A DNA stretch of 41,164 nt from Lachnospiraceae bacterium (lineage in GTDB: Bacteria > Bacillota > Clostridia > Lachnospirales > Lachnospiraceae). Below, in pieces: positions 24,274-32,153 of the stretch (positions are counted from its first letter, which is position 1; each line of letters begins with the position of its first letter). The DNA lies in assembly GCA_022792295.1 (NCBI GenBank), contig JAAWAR010000073.1, positions 1 to 41,164 on the forward strand. Reading direction: 5' to 3'. The notes below the pieces were generated by a model. The model did not search any database. It had not been told where the DNA came from and worked only from the letters and a program-made list of their open reading frames with translations. A program made the position numbers and the translations under genes.

Positions 24274-26031
24274 ATGATTTTACAGAGAATTGTATTTCCG
24301 CTTCCCCGACAGGCGGAGGCTGCCGGCCTGTATTATAGAAGCACAGGAGAGCTTCAAATACAAAACCGTTATTCTGCCTATATTCCGGCCGGGGAGACAA
24401 TGGAGCTCTGTACGTATTTTAATGCGTTCTCCGCCCGTAGGTGGAAAGCATTTACTTCTATAAAAAATGTTTTTTTGTTTACAGAGCTGTCTGGTAAAGG
24501 GACAATCCGCCTGATGTTTGCGGATCAAAGAAAGGCTGTCTGCATACAGGAGCAGATTTGCTCAATGGAGAAAAAAACGGCTTTTTTATTTCCGGTTGAG
24601 CTTACAGACAGGCCGGGGGTCTATTACCTGGAAGCTGAAGCCATGGAAGGCGCTGCTCTTGTGGTGCACAACGCCGGGTTTGAGACAAAGGAGCCGCCTC
24701 TTTTGTCCGTCCGAATTGCCCTTGTAACCTGTACGTTTCACAGAGAGGAGCAGCTTTACCAGAATATTAATCAGATAAAAACAGAGATCCTTGAGAACAG
24801 GACTTCTGCATTACGAGAATTTTTGAATGTTTTTGTCATTGATAATGGAAAAAGTCTGCCAAACGCAAAGTTTTTTTCCCCGCAGATCAGGCTGTTTTCA
24901 AATGCCAATACGGGCGGTTCGGGCGGCTTTGCCAGGGGGATGGCAGAAGCGCTCCGGGAAAGAGAACGCCATGGATATACCCATGTACTTTTAATGGATG
25001 ATGATGTCACGTTCGATACGGAGTGTCTGGAGCGAACGTATGCACTGCTGTGCTTTCTGCGGAAGCATTACCGTGCCGCAGCTGTTGGAGGGGCAATGCT
25101 GCGAAGTGACGCACCATGCCTGTTAGAGGAGGCCGGGGCAAAATGGCCCGGAAGGCTCAAAAGGCTGGGGCACGGGTTGGATCTGGCAGAGATTCCTGCG
25201 TTATTTCAGTATGATGCGATTGGAAATGCAGAATACCAGGCGTGGTGGTACTGCTGCATTCCGATGTCTGTTATCGGTCAGGATCAGCTTCCGCTCCCGT
25301 TTTTCATACATGGAGACGATATAGAATACGGGTTGAGAAATTATAAATATGTACTGCAGTTAAACGGTATATGTGTCTGGCATGATACTTTTGAGAACAA
25401 GCGGCCCTCTTATCTGGAGTATTACGATGTAAGAAATCAACTGATCGTAAACGCGATCCATGATGGGAGGATTTTACTTACCAGACAGCTTTTAGATATA
25501 TTCAAGCGTAGTGTCGGATTGATTTTCCGGATGCGTTATAAGGATGTAGAGTTGGTTGTCCGTGGAATAGAGGATTTCCTGAAAGGGCCCAAATGGTGGG
25601 CCAGACAGGATGCTGAGAAGCTGCATCAGAAAATTATAAATGTCGGATACACTTGGCAGATGTATTCCGAGGAGGCATTGTCAAAAGCCGAGAGGGTAAA
25701 GGAAGCGGCGCCGGTGTCCAAATGGAAGCGGGCCATGTGCTTTCTCACCTTAAACGGGGCATTTTTCCCTAAAAAGAAGATGCCCGTGCTTATCACATGC
25801 GGATGCAATCCGTTTGTACTTTATCGGAGAAAAGAGGCGTATCTGTGGGAACCGGTTTCCCAAAAGGCAGTTCATGTCAGATTTTCAATGAGAAGCTTGG
25901 CAAAAACATATGTATGCCTGTTTGGTGCGCTGCTTGATCTAACGGTCCGGTATCCGTCTGTTAAAGCACAGTATCAGCATGAAGCGGTCCGGATCGGTTC
26001 TATGCGGTATTGGGGAACGGTCTATAGATAA
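24274..26031 (+). CDS. GlfT2-like galactofuranosyltransferase-type glycosyltransferase
   Basis: 585-aa protein with the layout of GlfT2-type polymerising galactofuranosyltransferases: an N-terminal beta-rich domain (about 1-145; YFNAFSARRWKAFTSIKNV), a GT-A domain (about 145-400) with VIDNG, NANTGGSGGFARGM, the metal-binding LLMDDD (D242-D244), WWYCCIP and HGDDIEYG (D348, D349), and a helical C-terminal region to 585. In mycobacteria this family builds galactan from UDP-galactofuranose. GGAG precedes the ATG. A second family member lies at 35950, and the pair suggests alternating or sequential furanosyl additions. No UDP-galactopyranose mutase gene is inside the window. Confidence 0.85.
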   Translation: MILQRIVFPLPRQAEAAGLYYRSTGELQIQNRYSAYIPAGETMELCTYFNAFSARRWKAFTSIKNVFLFTELSGKGTIRLMFADQRKAVCIQEQICSMEKKTAFLFPVELTDRPGVYYLEAEAMEGAALVVHNAGFETKEPPLLSVRIALVTCTFHREEQLYQNINQIKTEILENRTSALREFLNVFVIDNGKSLPNAKFFSPQIRLFSNANTGGSGGFARGMAEALRERERHGYTHVLLMDDDVTFDTECLERTYALLCFLRKHYRAAAVGGAMLRSDAPCLLEEAGAKWPGRLKRLGHGLDLAEIPALFQYDAIGNAEYQAWWYCCIPMSVIGQDQLPLPFFIHGDDIEYGLRNYKYVLQLNGICVWHDTFENKRPSYLEYYDVRNQLIVNAIHDGRILLTRQLLDIFKRSVGLIFRMRYKDVELVVRGIEDFLKGPKWWARQDAEKLHQKIINVGYTWQMYSEEALSKAERVKEAAPVSKWKRAMCFLTLNGAFFPKKKMPVLITCGCNPFVLYRRKEAYLWEPVSQKAVHVRFSMRSLAKTYVCLFGALLDLTVRYPSVKAQYQHEAVRIGSMRYWGTVYR

Positions 26032-26047
26032 GGAATGGAAATTTAGA

Positions 26048-26836
26048 ATGAAAGTATGGCAGGATCGCATCCATGTATTTCTTAAATATAAGGACTTACT
26101 TTATCAGCTTGTAAGCAGAGATATTAAATTAAAATACAGGCGAAGCTTTTTAGGCTATTTATGGAGCGTTTTAAATCCGCTTTTTGTAATGGCGATTATG
26201 ACGATCGTTTTCTCGGCCATGTTTCGGGGGAACATTGAGAACTATCCCGTATATTTATTGACCGGGAAAGCGCTGTTTGATTTTACGATGACTGCAACAA
26301 CGCAGGCAATGACTTCCGTAACGGATAATGGGGCGCTTCTGAAAAAAACATACGTGCCAAAATACATTTTTACATTGTCAAAAGTGACAAGCTGCATGGT
26401 GGATTTTTTGTTTTCTTTAGGAGCACTTATCATTGTCATGCTGATTACGCGAACCCCATTTCATTGGACTTTTTTTCTGTTCCCGCTGACGTGTCTTCAG
26501 ATTTATATCTTTTGCTGTGGCCTTGGCTTTTTTTTAGCACAATTAAACGTGTTTTTTCGGGATATTCAATATATATATCACGCGATTACAACCGCGTGGA
26601 TGTATTTAACACCTATTTTTTACCCGATTGAATCTTTGCCTGCTATGGTGAGGCTGTTTGTTAAAGCGTTTAACCCTCTTTATTACTATGTAGCGCAGTT
26701 TCGGGATGTAGTCTACTATGGACAGGTTCCCGGCTGGAGAATCCTGCTTGGCGGCTGGCTGCTCGCATTTTTAGCGATCGTCTTGGGAGTCTGGTTCTTT
26801 AAAAGAAATCAGGACAAATTTATTTTGTATATATGA
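26048..26836 (+). CDS. wzm: polysaccharide ABC exporter, permease (Wzm type)
   Basis: 262-aa ABC-2 membrane protein. The N-terminus LYQLVSRDIKLKYRRSFLGYLWSVLNPL is the signature of O-antigen/teichoic-type exporters, followed by six hydrophobic segments and a C-terminal cytoplasmic tail. With the ATPase encoded next it should flip the finished lipid-linked polymer across the membrane. I use ATG 26048; an in-frame start at 25979 would overlap the previous gene by about 50 nt. The ribosome-binding site is weak. Its TGA overlaps the ATPase ATG. Confidence 0.92.
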   Translation: MKVWQDRIHVFLKYKDLLYQLVSRDIKLKYRRSFLGYLWSVLNPLFVMAIMTIVFSAMFRGNIENYPVYLLTGKALFDFTMTATTQAMTSVTDNGALLKKTYVPKYIFTLSKVTSCMVDFLFSLGALIIVMLITRTPFHWTFFLFPLTCLQIYIFCCGLGFFLAQLNVFFRDIQYIYHAITTAWMYLTPIFYPIESLPAMVRLFVKAFNPLYYYVAQFRDVVYYGQVPGWRILLGGWLLAFLAIVLGVWFFKRNQDKFILYI

Positions 26837-27588
26837 TGGGGAATGGTATGGGAAATGAAGATTATGCCATTGAGGTAAAGGATGTAACAATTCGTTTTAA
26901 TATGGCAACTGAAAAAATAGATAATTTAAAGGAATATGTCATTAAGCTGATCAAGAAAGAGTTGATTTTCCAGGAATTTTTGGCAGTAAAAAATGTTAGC
27001 GTAAAGATAAAAAAAGGTGAGGCGTGGGCATTGATCGGTGCAAACGGTTCAGGAAAATCCACACTTTTAAAAGCGATCAGCGGAATTTTAAAGCCATATA
27101 AGGGAGACATCCTTGTCCGCGGAGAAGTGGCTCCATTGATTGAGCTGGGCGCAGGATTTGATTCCAATCTGACGGCGCGTGAAAATATTTATTTAAACGG
27201 TACGGTTTTGGGGCATTCGAAAAAATACATGGATGAACATTTTGACGAAATTGTCGATTTCGCAGAATTACATGATTTTTTAGATACTCCCATTAAAAAT
27301 TTTTCTTCCGGTATGACCGCGCGTCTGGGATTTTCCGTAGCGACTCTGGTGGAACCGGATATTTTGATTTGTGATGAGATTTTGTCGGTAGGAGATTATT
27401 TGTTCCAGAAAAAATGTATGGAACGGATGGACAGAATGCTGAGAGGGAAAACGACACTTCTTTTTGTTTCGCATAATATTGGAACAGTGCGCATGCTCTG
27501 CGATCATGCAATGTGGTTAGACCATGGCTGTGCCAGGATGTCCGGGGAGGTTAACGAAGTGTGTGACGCCTATATGAAAATGATGTGA
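26833..27588 (+). CDS. wzt: polysaccharide ABC exporter, ATPase (Wzt type)
   Basis: 251-aa ATP-binding subunit. Walker A is GANGSGKST, the signature is NFSSGMTARLGFS, Walker B is DILICDEILSVGD and the switch histidine lies in FVSHN. The leading VKDVTIRFNM plus an insert before Walker A (LIKKELIFQEFLAVKNVS) is typical of Wzt/TagH/RfbE ATPases. It ends after the nucleotide-binding domain, lacking the C-terminal carbohydrate-binding extension of long Wzt proteins, so chain-end recognition is not expected. ATG 26833 gives the ATGA overlap; ATG 26848, after GGGGA, is an alternative. The stop codon sits in a hairpin. Confidence 0.93.
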   Translation: MMGNGMGNEDYAIEVKDVTIRFNMATEKIDNLKEYVIKLIKKELIFQEFLAVKNVSVKIKKGEAWALIGANGSGKSTLLKAISGILKPYKGDILVRGEVAPLIELGAGFDSNLTARENIYLNGTVLGHSKKYMDEHFDEIVDFAELHDFLDTPIKNFSSGMTARLGFSVATLVEPDILICDEILSVGDYLFQKKCMERMDRMLRGKTTLLFVSHNIGTVRMLCDHAMWLDHGCARMSGEVNEVCDAYMKMM

Positions 27589-27610
27589 CAATCATGAGGG
27601 ATGATTGTCA
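27586..27610 (+). repeat. hairpin spanning the wzt stop codon
   Basis: TGACAATCAT (27586-27595) and ATGATTGTCA (27601-27610) form a perfect 10-bp stem with a GAGGG loop. The TGA of wzt is the first codon in the stem. No T-tract follows, so termination is unlikely; mRNA stability, a processing site or translational control is possible. Confidence 0.6.
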
Positions 27611-27668
27611 TGAAGGCGGATTTCAGGAACGATGTTTTGAAAGCAGAAATCAGAAGCGGGTGTTTGCG

Positions 27669-28883
27669 ATGATTAAGGTGTCGGTCATTATTCCGGTTTA
27701 TAATTCTGAAAGGTTTTTACGGGACTGTCTGGAAAGCGTGATGGGACAAACATTGAATGAAATTGAGGTGATTTGTGTAGATGACGGTTCAACAGACACA
27801 TCGGAAGAAATTCTTGAAGAATATGCAAAAAGAGACCGCCGTATCTTACTTTTGCGTCAGGAGCATAAAGGGGGAGGATATGCTAGGAATCTTGGGATTG
27901 GCGCAGCAAACGGCGAGTATCTGTCTTTTTTAGATTCTGATGATTTCTTTGAACCGGATATGCTGGAAGAAATTTATCTGAGATGTAAAAGCTGCAATGC
28001 GGACATCGGAGTGTATGGCGTTCAATGCTACCATGAAGCGACAGGGGCAGAAAACGATGAACCCTCTGGCTTAAGAAAGGAGTTTCTGCCCGAAAAAGAA
28101 ATTTTTTCATGGAAGGATATTCCGGATCATATTTTTAACACGTTTCATAATTGGCCGTGGAATAAACTGTTCCGACACGATTTTGTTAAAAGGAATAAGC
28201 TTCGGTTCCAGGAAATTTGGAGGACGAACGACCTGCTTTTTACAGCAAAGGCGTTAATATTGGCCGAGAGAATCGTGGCTGTTGACAAACCTCTGATTCA
28301 TTATCGCATTCAGACACATGGCAACTGCCAGAGTACCAATTCTTTATACCCGTTTAGTTTTTACACTGCTTTTAAAGCATTGAAGGATTTTTTGAAAGAG
28401 TATGGGATTTGGAACGAGGTAAGATGCAGTTATCAAAATCATGCGCTGGATGGCTGTATTGCGAATCTGGATTCTTTGGAATTCGGCAAAAGCCATAGAA
28501 ACCTGTATGAACAGCTAAAAACAACAATTTTTGATGAGTTAGAACTGAATACTTTAAAAGAGGAAGATGTGTTTTCTATCAATAAAGAAAAGTTTAAAAG
28601 GATGTGGAAGATATGTGATGCAAATTATTTGGACTATGTATTAGACAGGGCAGATGCCTATAGAAAATGGTGTCAAAATTTACAGTTTTCTTCCTACCGT
28701 TCGGAGCGAATGCTGGAACGGTGTATAGAGGAGGAGAGAGCGCACAAGAACCAGATGTCAGATCAAATTCAGAAATTACAACAGGAGCTCGATAGATTGG
28801 TAAATACAAAAACATTTAAAGCAGGAAGGCTTATCATGTATCTGCCGCAAAAGATTTATTGTGGATTGATTCAAAGGAGATAG
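27669..28883 (+). CDS. family 2 glycosyltransferase with C-terminal coiled coil
   Basis: 404-aa enzyme. GT2 domain: VSVIIPVYNSERFLRDCLESVMGQTL, CVDDGSTD, GGGYARNLGI and the DxD-type FLDSDDFF. NWPWNKLFRHDF and a helical region follow. Residues about 355-385 (EEERAHKNQMSDQIQKLQQELDRL) form a coiled coil, then a short amphipathic tail TKTFKAGRLIMYLPQKIY that probably contacts the membrane. I start at ATG 27669; the frame opens at 27585, but that extension would lie across the hairpin and reads as unrelated sequence. It probably transfers a sugar onto the lipid-linked chain. Confidence 0.85.
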   Translation: MIKVSVIIPVYNSERFLRDCLESVMGQTLNEIEVICVDDGSTDTSEEILEEYAKRDRRILLLRQEHKGGGYARNLGIGAANGEYLSFLDSDDFFEPDMLEEIYLRCKSCNADIGVYGVQCYHEATGAENDEPSGLRKEFLPEKEIFSWKDIPDHIFNTFHNWPWNKLFRHDFVKRNKLRFQEIWRTNDLLFTAKALILAERIVAVDKPLIHYRIQTHGNCQSTNSLYPFSFYTAFKALKDFLKEYGIWNEVRCSYQNHALDGCIANLDSLEFGKSHRNLYEQLKTTIFDELELNTLKEEDVFSINKEKFKRMWKICDANYLDYVLDRADAYRKWCQNLQFSSYRSERMLERCIEEERAHKNQMSDQIQKLQQELDRLVNTKTFKAGRLIMYLPQKIYCGLIQRR

Positions 28884-28887
28884 TCGA

Positions 28888-30036
28888 GTGGATTTAAAAG
28901 AATATGCCGCTAAAAAATTTCAAAACATATGCGGCTTGCACAAGTATGAGGCAAAAGCTGATGAGATCGGCAGACAAATAGAAAACAGGCTAGATAAACT
29001 TAATGATCGGATAGAAGCTTTTGGACGTCGGGAATTTGATCGGGTTAATACGGATAACTACCATATTCTTGAACGTTGTTTAAAGCAGATTTCTATCTGT
29101 GAAAGGTCTTTGCAAGAGGCCAGACGGATTGGAGAACGAACGGATAAAAATAAATTAGAACTCGAACGGATTCAAAATGAACTTAATGATTTGAAGAACT
29201 GTGTCAATCGGTTTGTATCCAAGCAAACGTCCATAGATGCACTTGTTCGGGCGGATTTTATACAGCACCTGGATTACCATATTGTGCATCACTGTAATCT
29301 GAACTGTAAAAGCTGCAGTACCTTTTCACCGATAGCAGATGAAACGTATGTGGATGTCAAAAGGTTTGCTGAGGACCTACGGCTTCTCCATGAAGTCGCT
29401 GGAGATTCGGTTTTACAAATCCACATTTTAGGCGGCGAACCGCTTCTTCATCCTGATATCGAGCACTTTTTGGCTGTGGCGAGAACGATATTTCCTGAAG
29501 CATCCATAGATATTACTACCAATGGATTACTGATAAAGAAAATGAATCCTTCCTTTTGGTGTGCTATGAAAGACAATGATATAGCCGTCAAATACACAAG
29601 ATATCCGATTCATTTGGATTATGACGAGATGGTGGAGTACATTCAAAGCATGGGCGTTCATACTTTTTCGGCAGGCGGCCAGATAGAGAAGTTCAGGAGG
29701 ATACCTCTGAACAGCGACGGAACAGAAAATGCAAAGATTTCTTATTTTCAGTGTCCTTATATTGACTGTACCACTCTCAGAGACGGAAAACTGTTTCGAT
29801 GTCCGGCAAGCGCCTTTGTTGATCTTGTGAATAAAAGGCTTGAGACAAACTTACGCAATCGGCCTTTTAAATGGAACACAATGGATTATATCGAACTGTC
29901 AAAAGCAACACGTGATGATATTTTTAAGTTTTTGTCAAAGGCGATCCCGTTTTGTTCCTACTGTAAATTCAGCCGTGCCGAAAATATCAAATGGGGGTTA
30001 TCCGATCAAGTACTGTCTGAGTGGGTAGAGATTTAA
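28888..30036 (+). CDS. coiled-coil radical SAM protein, SPASM-like
   Basis: 382-aa protein of two parts. Residues about 20-115 are predicted coiled coil (charged heptad-like stretches such as ELERIQNELNDLKN). Residues about 125-382 are a radical SAM domain with C136, C140 and C143 in HHCNLNCKSC, ILGGEPLLHPD and the DITTNG strand. Additional cysteines at 289, 294, 305, 356 and 359 resemble SPASM/twitch ligands for an auxiliary iron-sulfur cluster. GTG start with AAAGGAGA 7 nt upstream. It lies in the middle of the polysaccharide operon. SPASM-like enzymes act on peptides or, in some cases, sugars; a sugar or lipid-linked glycan substrate is inferred here only from context. Confidence 0.85.
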   Translation: MDLKEYAAKKFQNICGLHKYEAKADEIGRQIENRLDKLNDRIEAFGRREFDRVNTDNYHILERCLKQISICERSLQEARRIGERTDKNKLELERIQNELNDLKNCVNRFVSKQTSIDALVRADFIQHLDYHIVHHCNLNCKSCSTFSPIADETYVDVKRFAEDLRLLHEVAGDSVLQIHILGGEPLLHPDIEHFLAVARTIFPEASIDITTNGLLIKKMNPSFWCAMKDNDIAVKYTRYPIHLDYDEMVEYIQSMGVHTFSAGGQIEKFRRIPLNSDGTENAKISYFQCPYIDCTTLRDGKLFRCPASAFVDLVNKRLETNLRNRPFKWNTMDYIELSKATRDDIFKFLSKAIPFCSYCKFSRAENIKWGLSDQVLSEWVEI

Positions 30037-30068
30037 AGTGTTATTACAGCCATGGGGAGGAGAAGTGA

Positions 30069-30524
30069 ATGGTTAAAAATACCGGATGGATCAGCTTTAA
30101 GTGTTTCTATGACAAATATGGACATTTAGTCCCTGTTGAAGGGGAACAGGACATTCCGTTCCAGATAAAACGAGTCTATTATATTTATTCGGTTGATGAC
30201 GGTGTGAGGAGAGGATTTCATTCCCATAACAAGCTGGAACAGGCGTTGATCTGTATACATGGTTCCGTAAAAATTCTGGTAAAAAATCCATACGAGAGTG
30301 AAAACATCCTTCTGGATGATCCAACAAAAGCGCTCTATATCGGCCCTATGGTTTGGAGGGAAATGTACGACTTTTCTTCCGACGCAGTGCTTCTGGTGCT
30401 TGCCAGCGGGCATTACGATGTCGGGGATTATGTAAGAGATTACTCTAAGTATGAAAAGGCAGCATTGAATTATTTTAAAAGAGGAGAAAATGAAGGAAAT
30501 GAACATACCGTTTGCAACTTTTGA
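30069..30524 (+). CDS. fdtA: dTDP-4-keto-6-deoxyglucose 3,4-ketoisomerase (FdtA/QdtA/TylM-type cupin)
   Basis: 151-aa cupin that moves the keto group of dTDP-4-keto-6-deoxyglucose from C4 to C3. The hallmark [22 protein letters not shown] contains the catalytic pair H51/H53. The C-terminal [21 protein letters not shown] and DYVRDYSKY are family signatures. Whether it makes the galacto (FdtA) or gluco (QdtA) epimer cannot be told by eye, so the symbol is provisional. It overlaps the aminotransferase gene by 35 nt. dTDP-glucose synthesis and dehydration genes (rmlA, rmlB) must be elsewhere. Confidence 0.85.
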   Translation: MVKNTGWISFKCFYDKYGHLVPVEGEQDIPFQIKRVYYIYSVDDGVRRGFHSHNKLEQALICIHGSVKILVKNPYESENILLDDPTKALYIGPMVWREMYDFSSDAVLLVLASGHYDVGDYVRDYSKYEKAALNYFKRGENEGNEHTVCNF

Positions 30525-31590
30525 ACGTATGCATGCAGCAATCCGAGCAGAGATGGCGGACGCATTTGAATCTGTATATGATGCAGGGCGTTTTATCCAG
30601 GGGACGGAGTGCACCAAATTTGAAAAAGAATTTGCAGCCTGGAACGGCGCCGGATATTGTGTTGGGGTTGCGAACGGATTAGATGCACTCTCTCTGGCGA
30701 TGAAAGCGTTGGAAATAGGCAAAGGAGACGAGGTGATTTTACCAAGCAATACGTTTATTGCAACCGTCTTGGCAGTGAATTATGTCGGAGCCACTCCGAT
30801 TTTTGTAGAACCGGATGAGACTACGTATAATATGTCCGGAAGCGGCCTGGAGGCGGTTATCAGTGTGCGGACAAAAGCGATCATGCCGGTTCATCTCTAT
30901 GGACAGGCGGCGCAGATGGATGAAATTACAGAAGTTGCAGGGAACCATCATTTATATGTGATCGAAGACTGTGCCCAGGCGCATGGGGCGGCTTTCCAAA
31001 ACAGGAAAGTCGGGACATTTGGTGATGTCGGGTGCTTTTCTTTTTATCCGGGAAAGAATCTTGGCGCACTTGGGGATGCAGGGGCAATTCTTACAGACAA
31101 TCCTGATTTAGCAGATCGAATCCGTTCCCTGGGAAACTATGGGAGTGATCGAAAATACCACCACATATATAAAGGGACAAACAGTCGTTTGGACGAAATG
31201 CAGGCTGCTTTTTTGAGGATTAAGCTTCGGCATTTAGAGGAATATAACGAAGAAAGAGATAAGATTGCAAAAAAATACAGGGATGGAATCCAAAATCCAA
31301 AGATTCGGCTGCCACAGATAGGAAAGAACCGCAATCATATCTGGCATATTTTTGCAGTCTTATGTGAAGAACGAGAAAGGTTACGGGCTTATCTTGCTCA
31401 AAAAGGGATTGAGACGGGCTGCCACTATCCGATTGCACTTAAGGATCAGCCCTGTTATCAGAATGAGAATTTCGCCAGCCTGCCAATCGCCCGTTTGATT
31501 GCGGCACAGGAGCTTAGCCTTCCGCTGTTTATTGGGATGACAGACACAGAAATCGAATATGTGATTGACGCTTTGAATGCGTTTAAGTAA
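30490..31590 (+). CDS. fdtB: DegT/DnrJ/EryC1/StrS sugar aminotransferase (FdtB/QdtB-like)
   Basis: 366-aa PLP-dependent aminotransferase expected to install the 3-amino group on dTDP-3-keto-6-deoxyhexose. The cofactor lysine is K189 in [39 protein letters not shown] and [10 protein letters not shown] are standard. The C-terminal half carries the substrate-side segment [32 protein letters not shown] sits 4 nt before ATG 30490. It directly follows the ketoisomerase and precedes an acetyltransferase, the normal order for 3-acetamido-3,6-dideoxyhexose synthesis. Confidence 0.9.
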   Translation: MKEMNIPFATFERMHAAIRAEMADAFESVYDAGRFIQGTECTKFEKEFAAWNGAGYCVGVANGLDALSLAMKALEIGKGDEVILPSNTFIATVLAVNYVGATPIFVEPDETTYNMSGSGLEAVISVRTKAIMPVHLYGQAAQMDEITEVAGNHHLYVIEDCAQAHGAAFQNRKVGTFGDVGCFSFYPGKNLGALGDAGAILTDNPDLADRIRSLGNYGSDRKYHHIYKGTNSRLDEMQAAFLRIKLRHLEEYNEERDKIAKKYRDGIQNPKIRLPQIGKNRNHIWHIFAVLCEERERLRAYLAQKGIETGCHYPIALKDQPCYQNENFASLPIARLIAAQELSLPLFIGMTDTEIEYVIDALNAFK

Positions 31591-32111
31591 TGGGAAGTAT
31601 GATACGGCTAAGGGAATTAGAACTTAAAGATGCAGAACGCATGCTGGAGTGGATGCATGACAGCGACGTTGTTGAGGGGCTGCGGGCAGATTTTAAAAGC
31701 AAAACGATACAGGACTGCAGGGACTTTATTCATGCATCCAGGCAAAACAGGAATATAAATCTGCATTTGGCCATAGCAGATGAAGAAAATCTGTATTTGG
31801 GGACTGTCAGCTTAAAGAACATTGATATGGGAGAACGAGATGCGGAATTTGCCATTGCTCTGCATTGCAGTGCAATGGGAAAAGGAATAGCCATCCGGGC
31901 AATGTGTGAAGTGCTGCGATATGGCAGTGAGAGGTTAGAACTGAAACATGTTTACTGGTGTGTCGGAAGGGACAACATCCGCGCCGTTCGTTTTTATGAT
32001 AAAAATGGATTTATGCAAACCAGGCATGTGCCAAAACGTTTCACTCGATTCTATCAAAAGGCAGAGGATGAGACTTTGCGGTGGTATCAATGGAGCGGTA
32101 CGGACGGCTGA
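31590..32111 (+). CDS. GNAT-family N-acetyltransferase
   Basis: 173-aa GNAT-fold acetyltransferase. IRLRELELKDAERMLEWMHD is the usual strand-helix start. The acetyl-CoA pyrophosphate loop appears as AMGKGIAIRAM, and NIRAVRFYDKNGFM is the typical final strand/helix. In this position it most likely acetylates the 3-amino group made by the preceding enzyme. The classical partner (FdtC/QdtC) is a left-handed beta-helix acetyltransferase, so a GNAT enzyme would be a different solution. The first base of its ATG overlaps the aminotransferase TAA; ATG 31599 is an alternative start. Confidence 0.82.
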   Translation: MGSMIRLRELELKDAERMLEWMHDSDVVEGLRADFKSKTIQDCRDFIHASRQNRNINLHLAIADEENLYLGTVSLKNIDMGERDAEFAIALHCSAMGKGIAIRAMCEVLRYGSERLELKHVYWCVGRDNIRAVRFYDKNGFMQTRHVPKRFTRFYQKAEDETLRWYQWSGTDG

Positions 32112-32153
32112 GGTTTACTTGAAGATAATAGTTTTGTTAGGGAAGGTAAGTCT

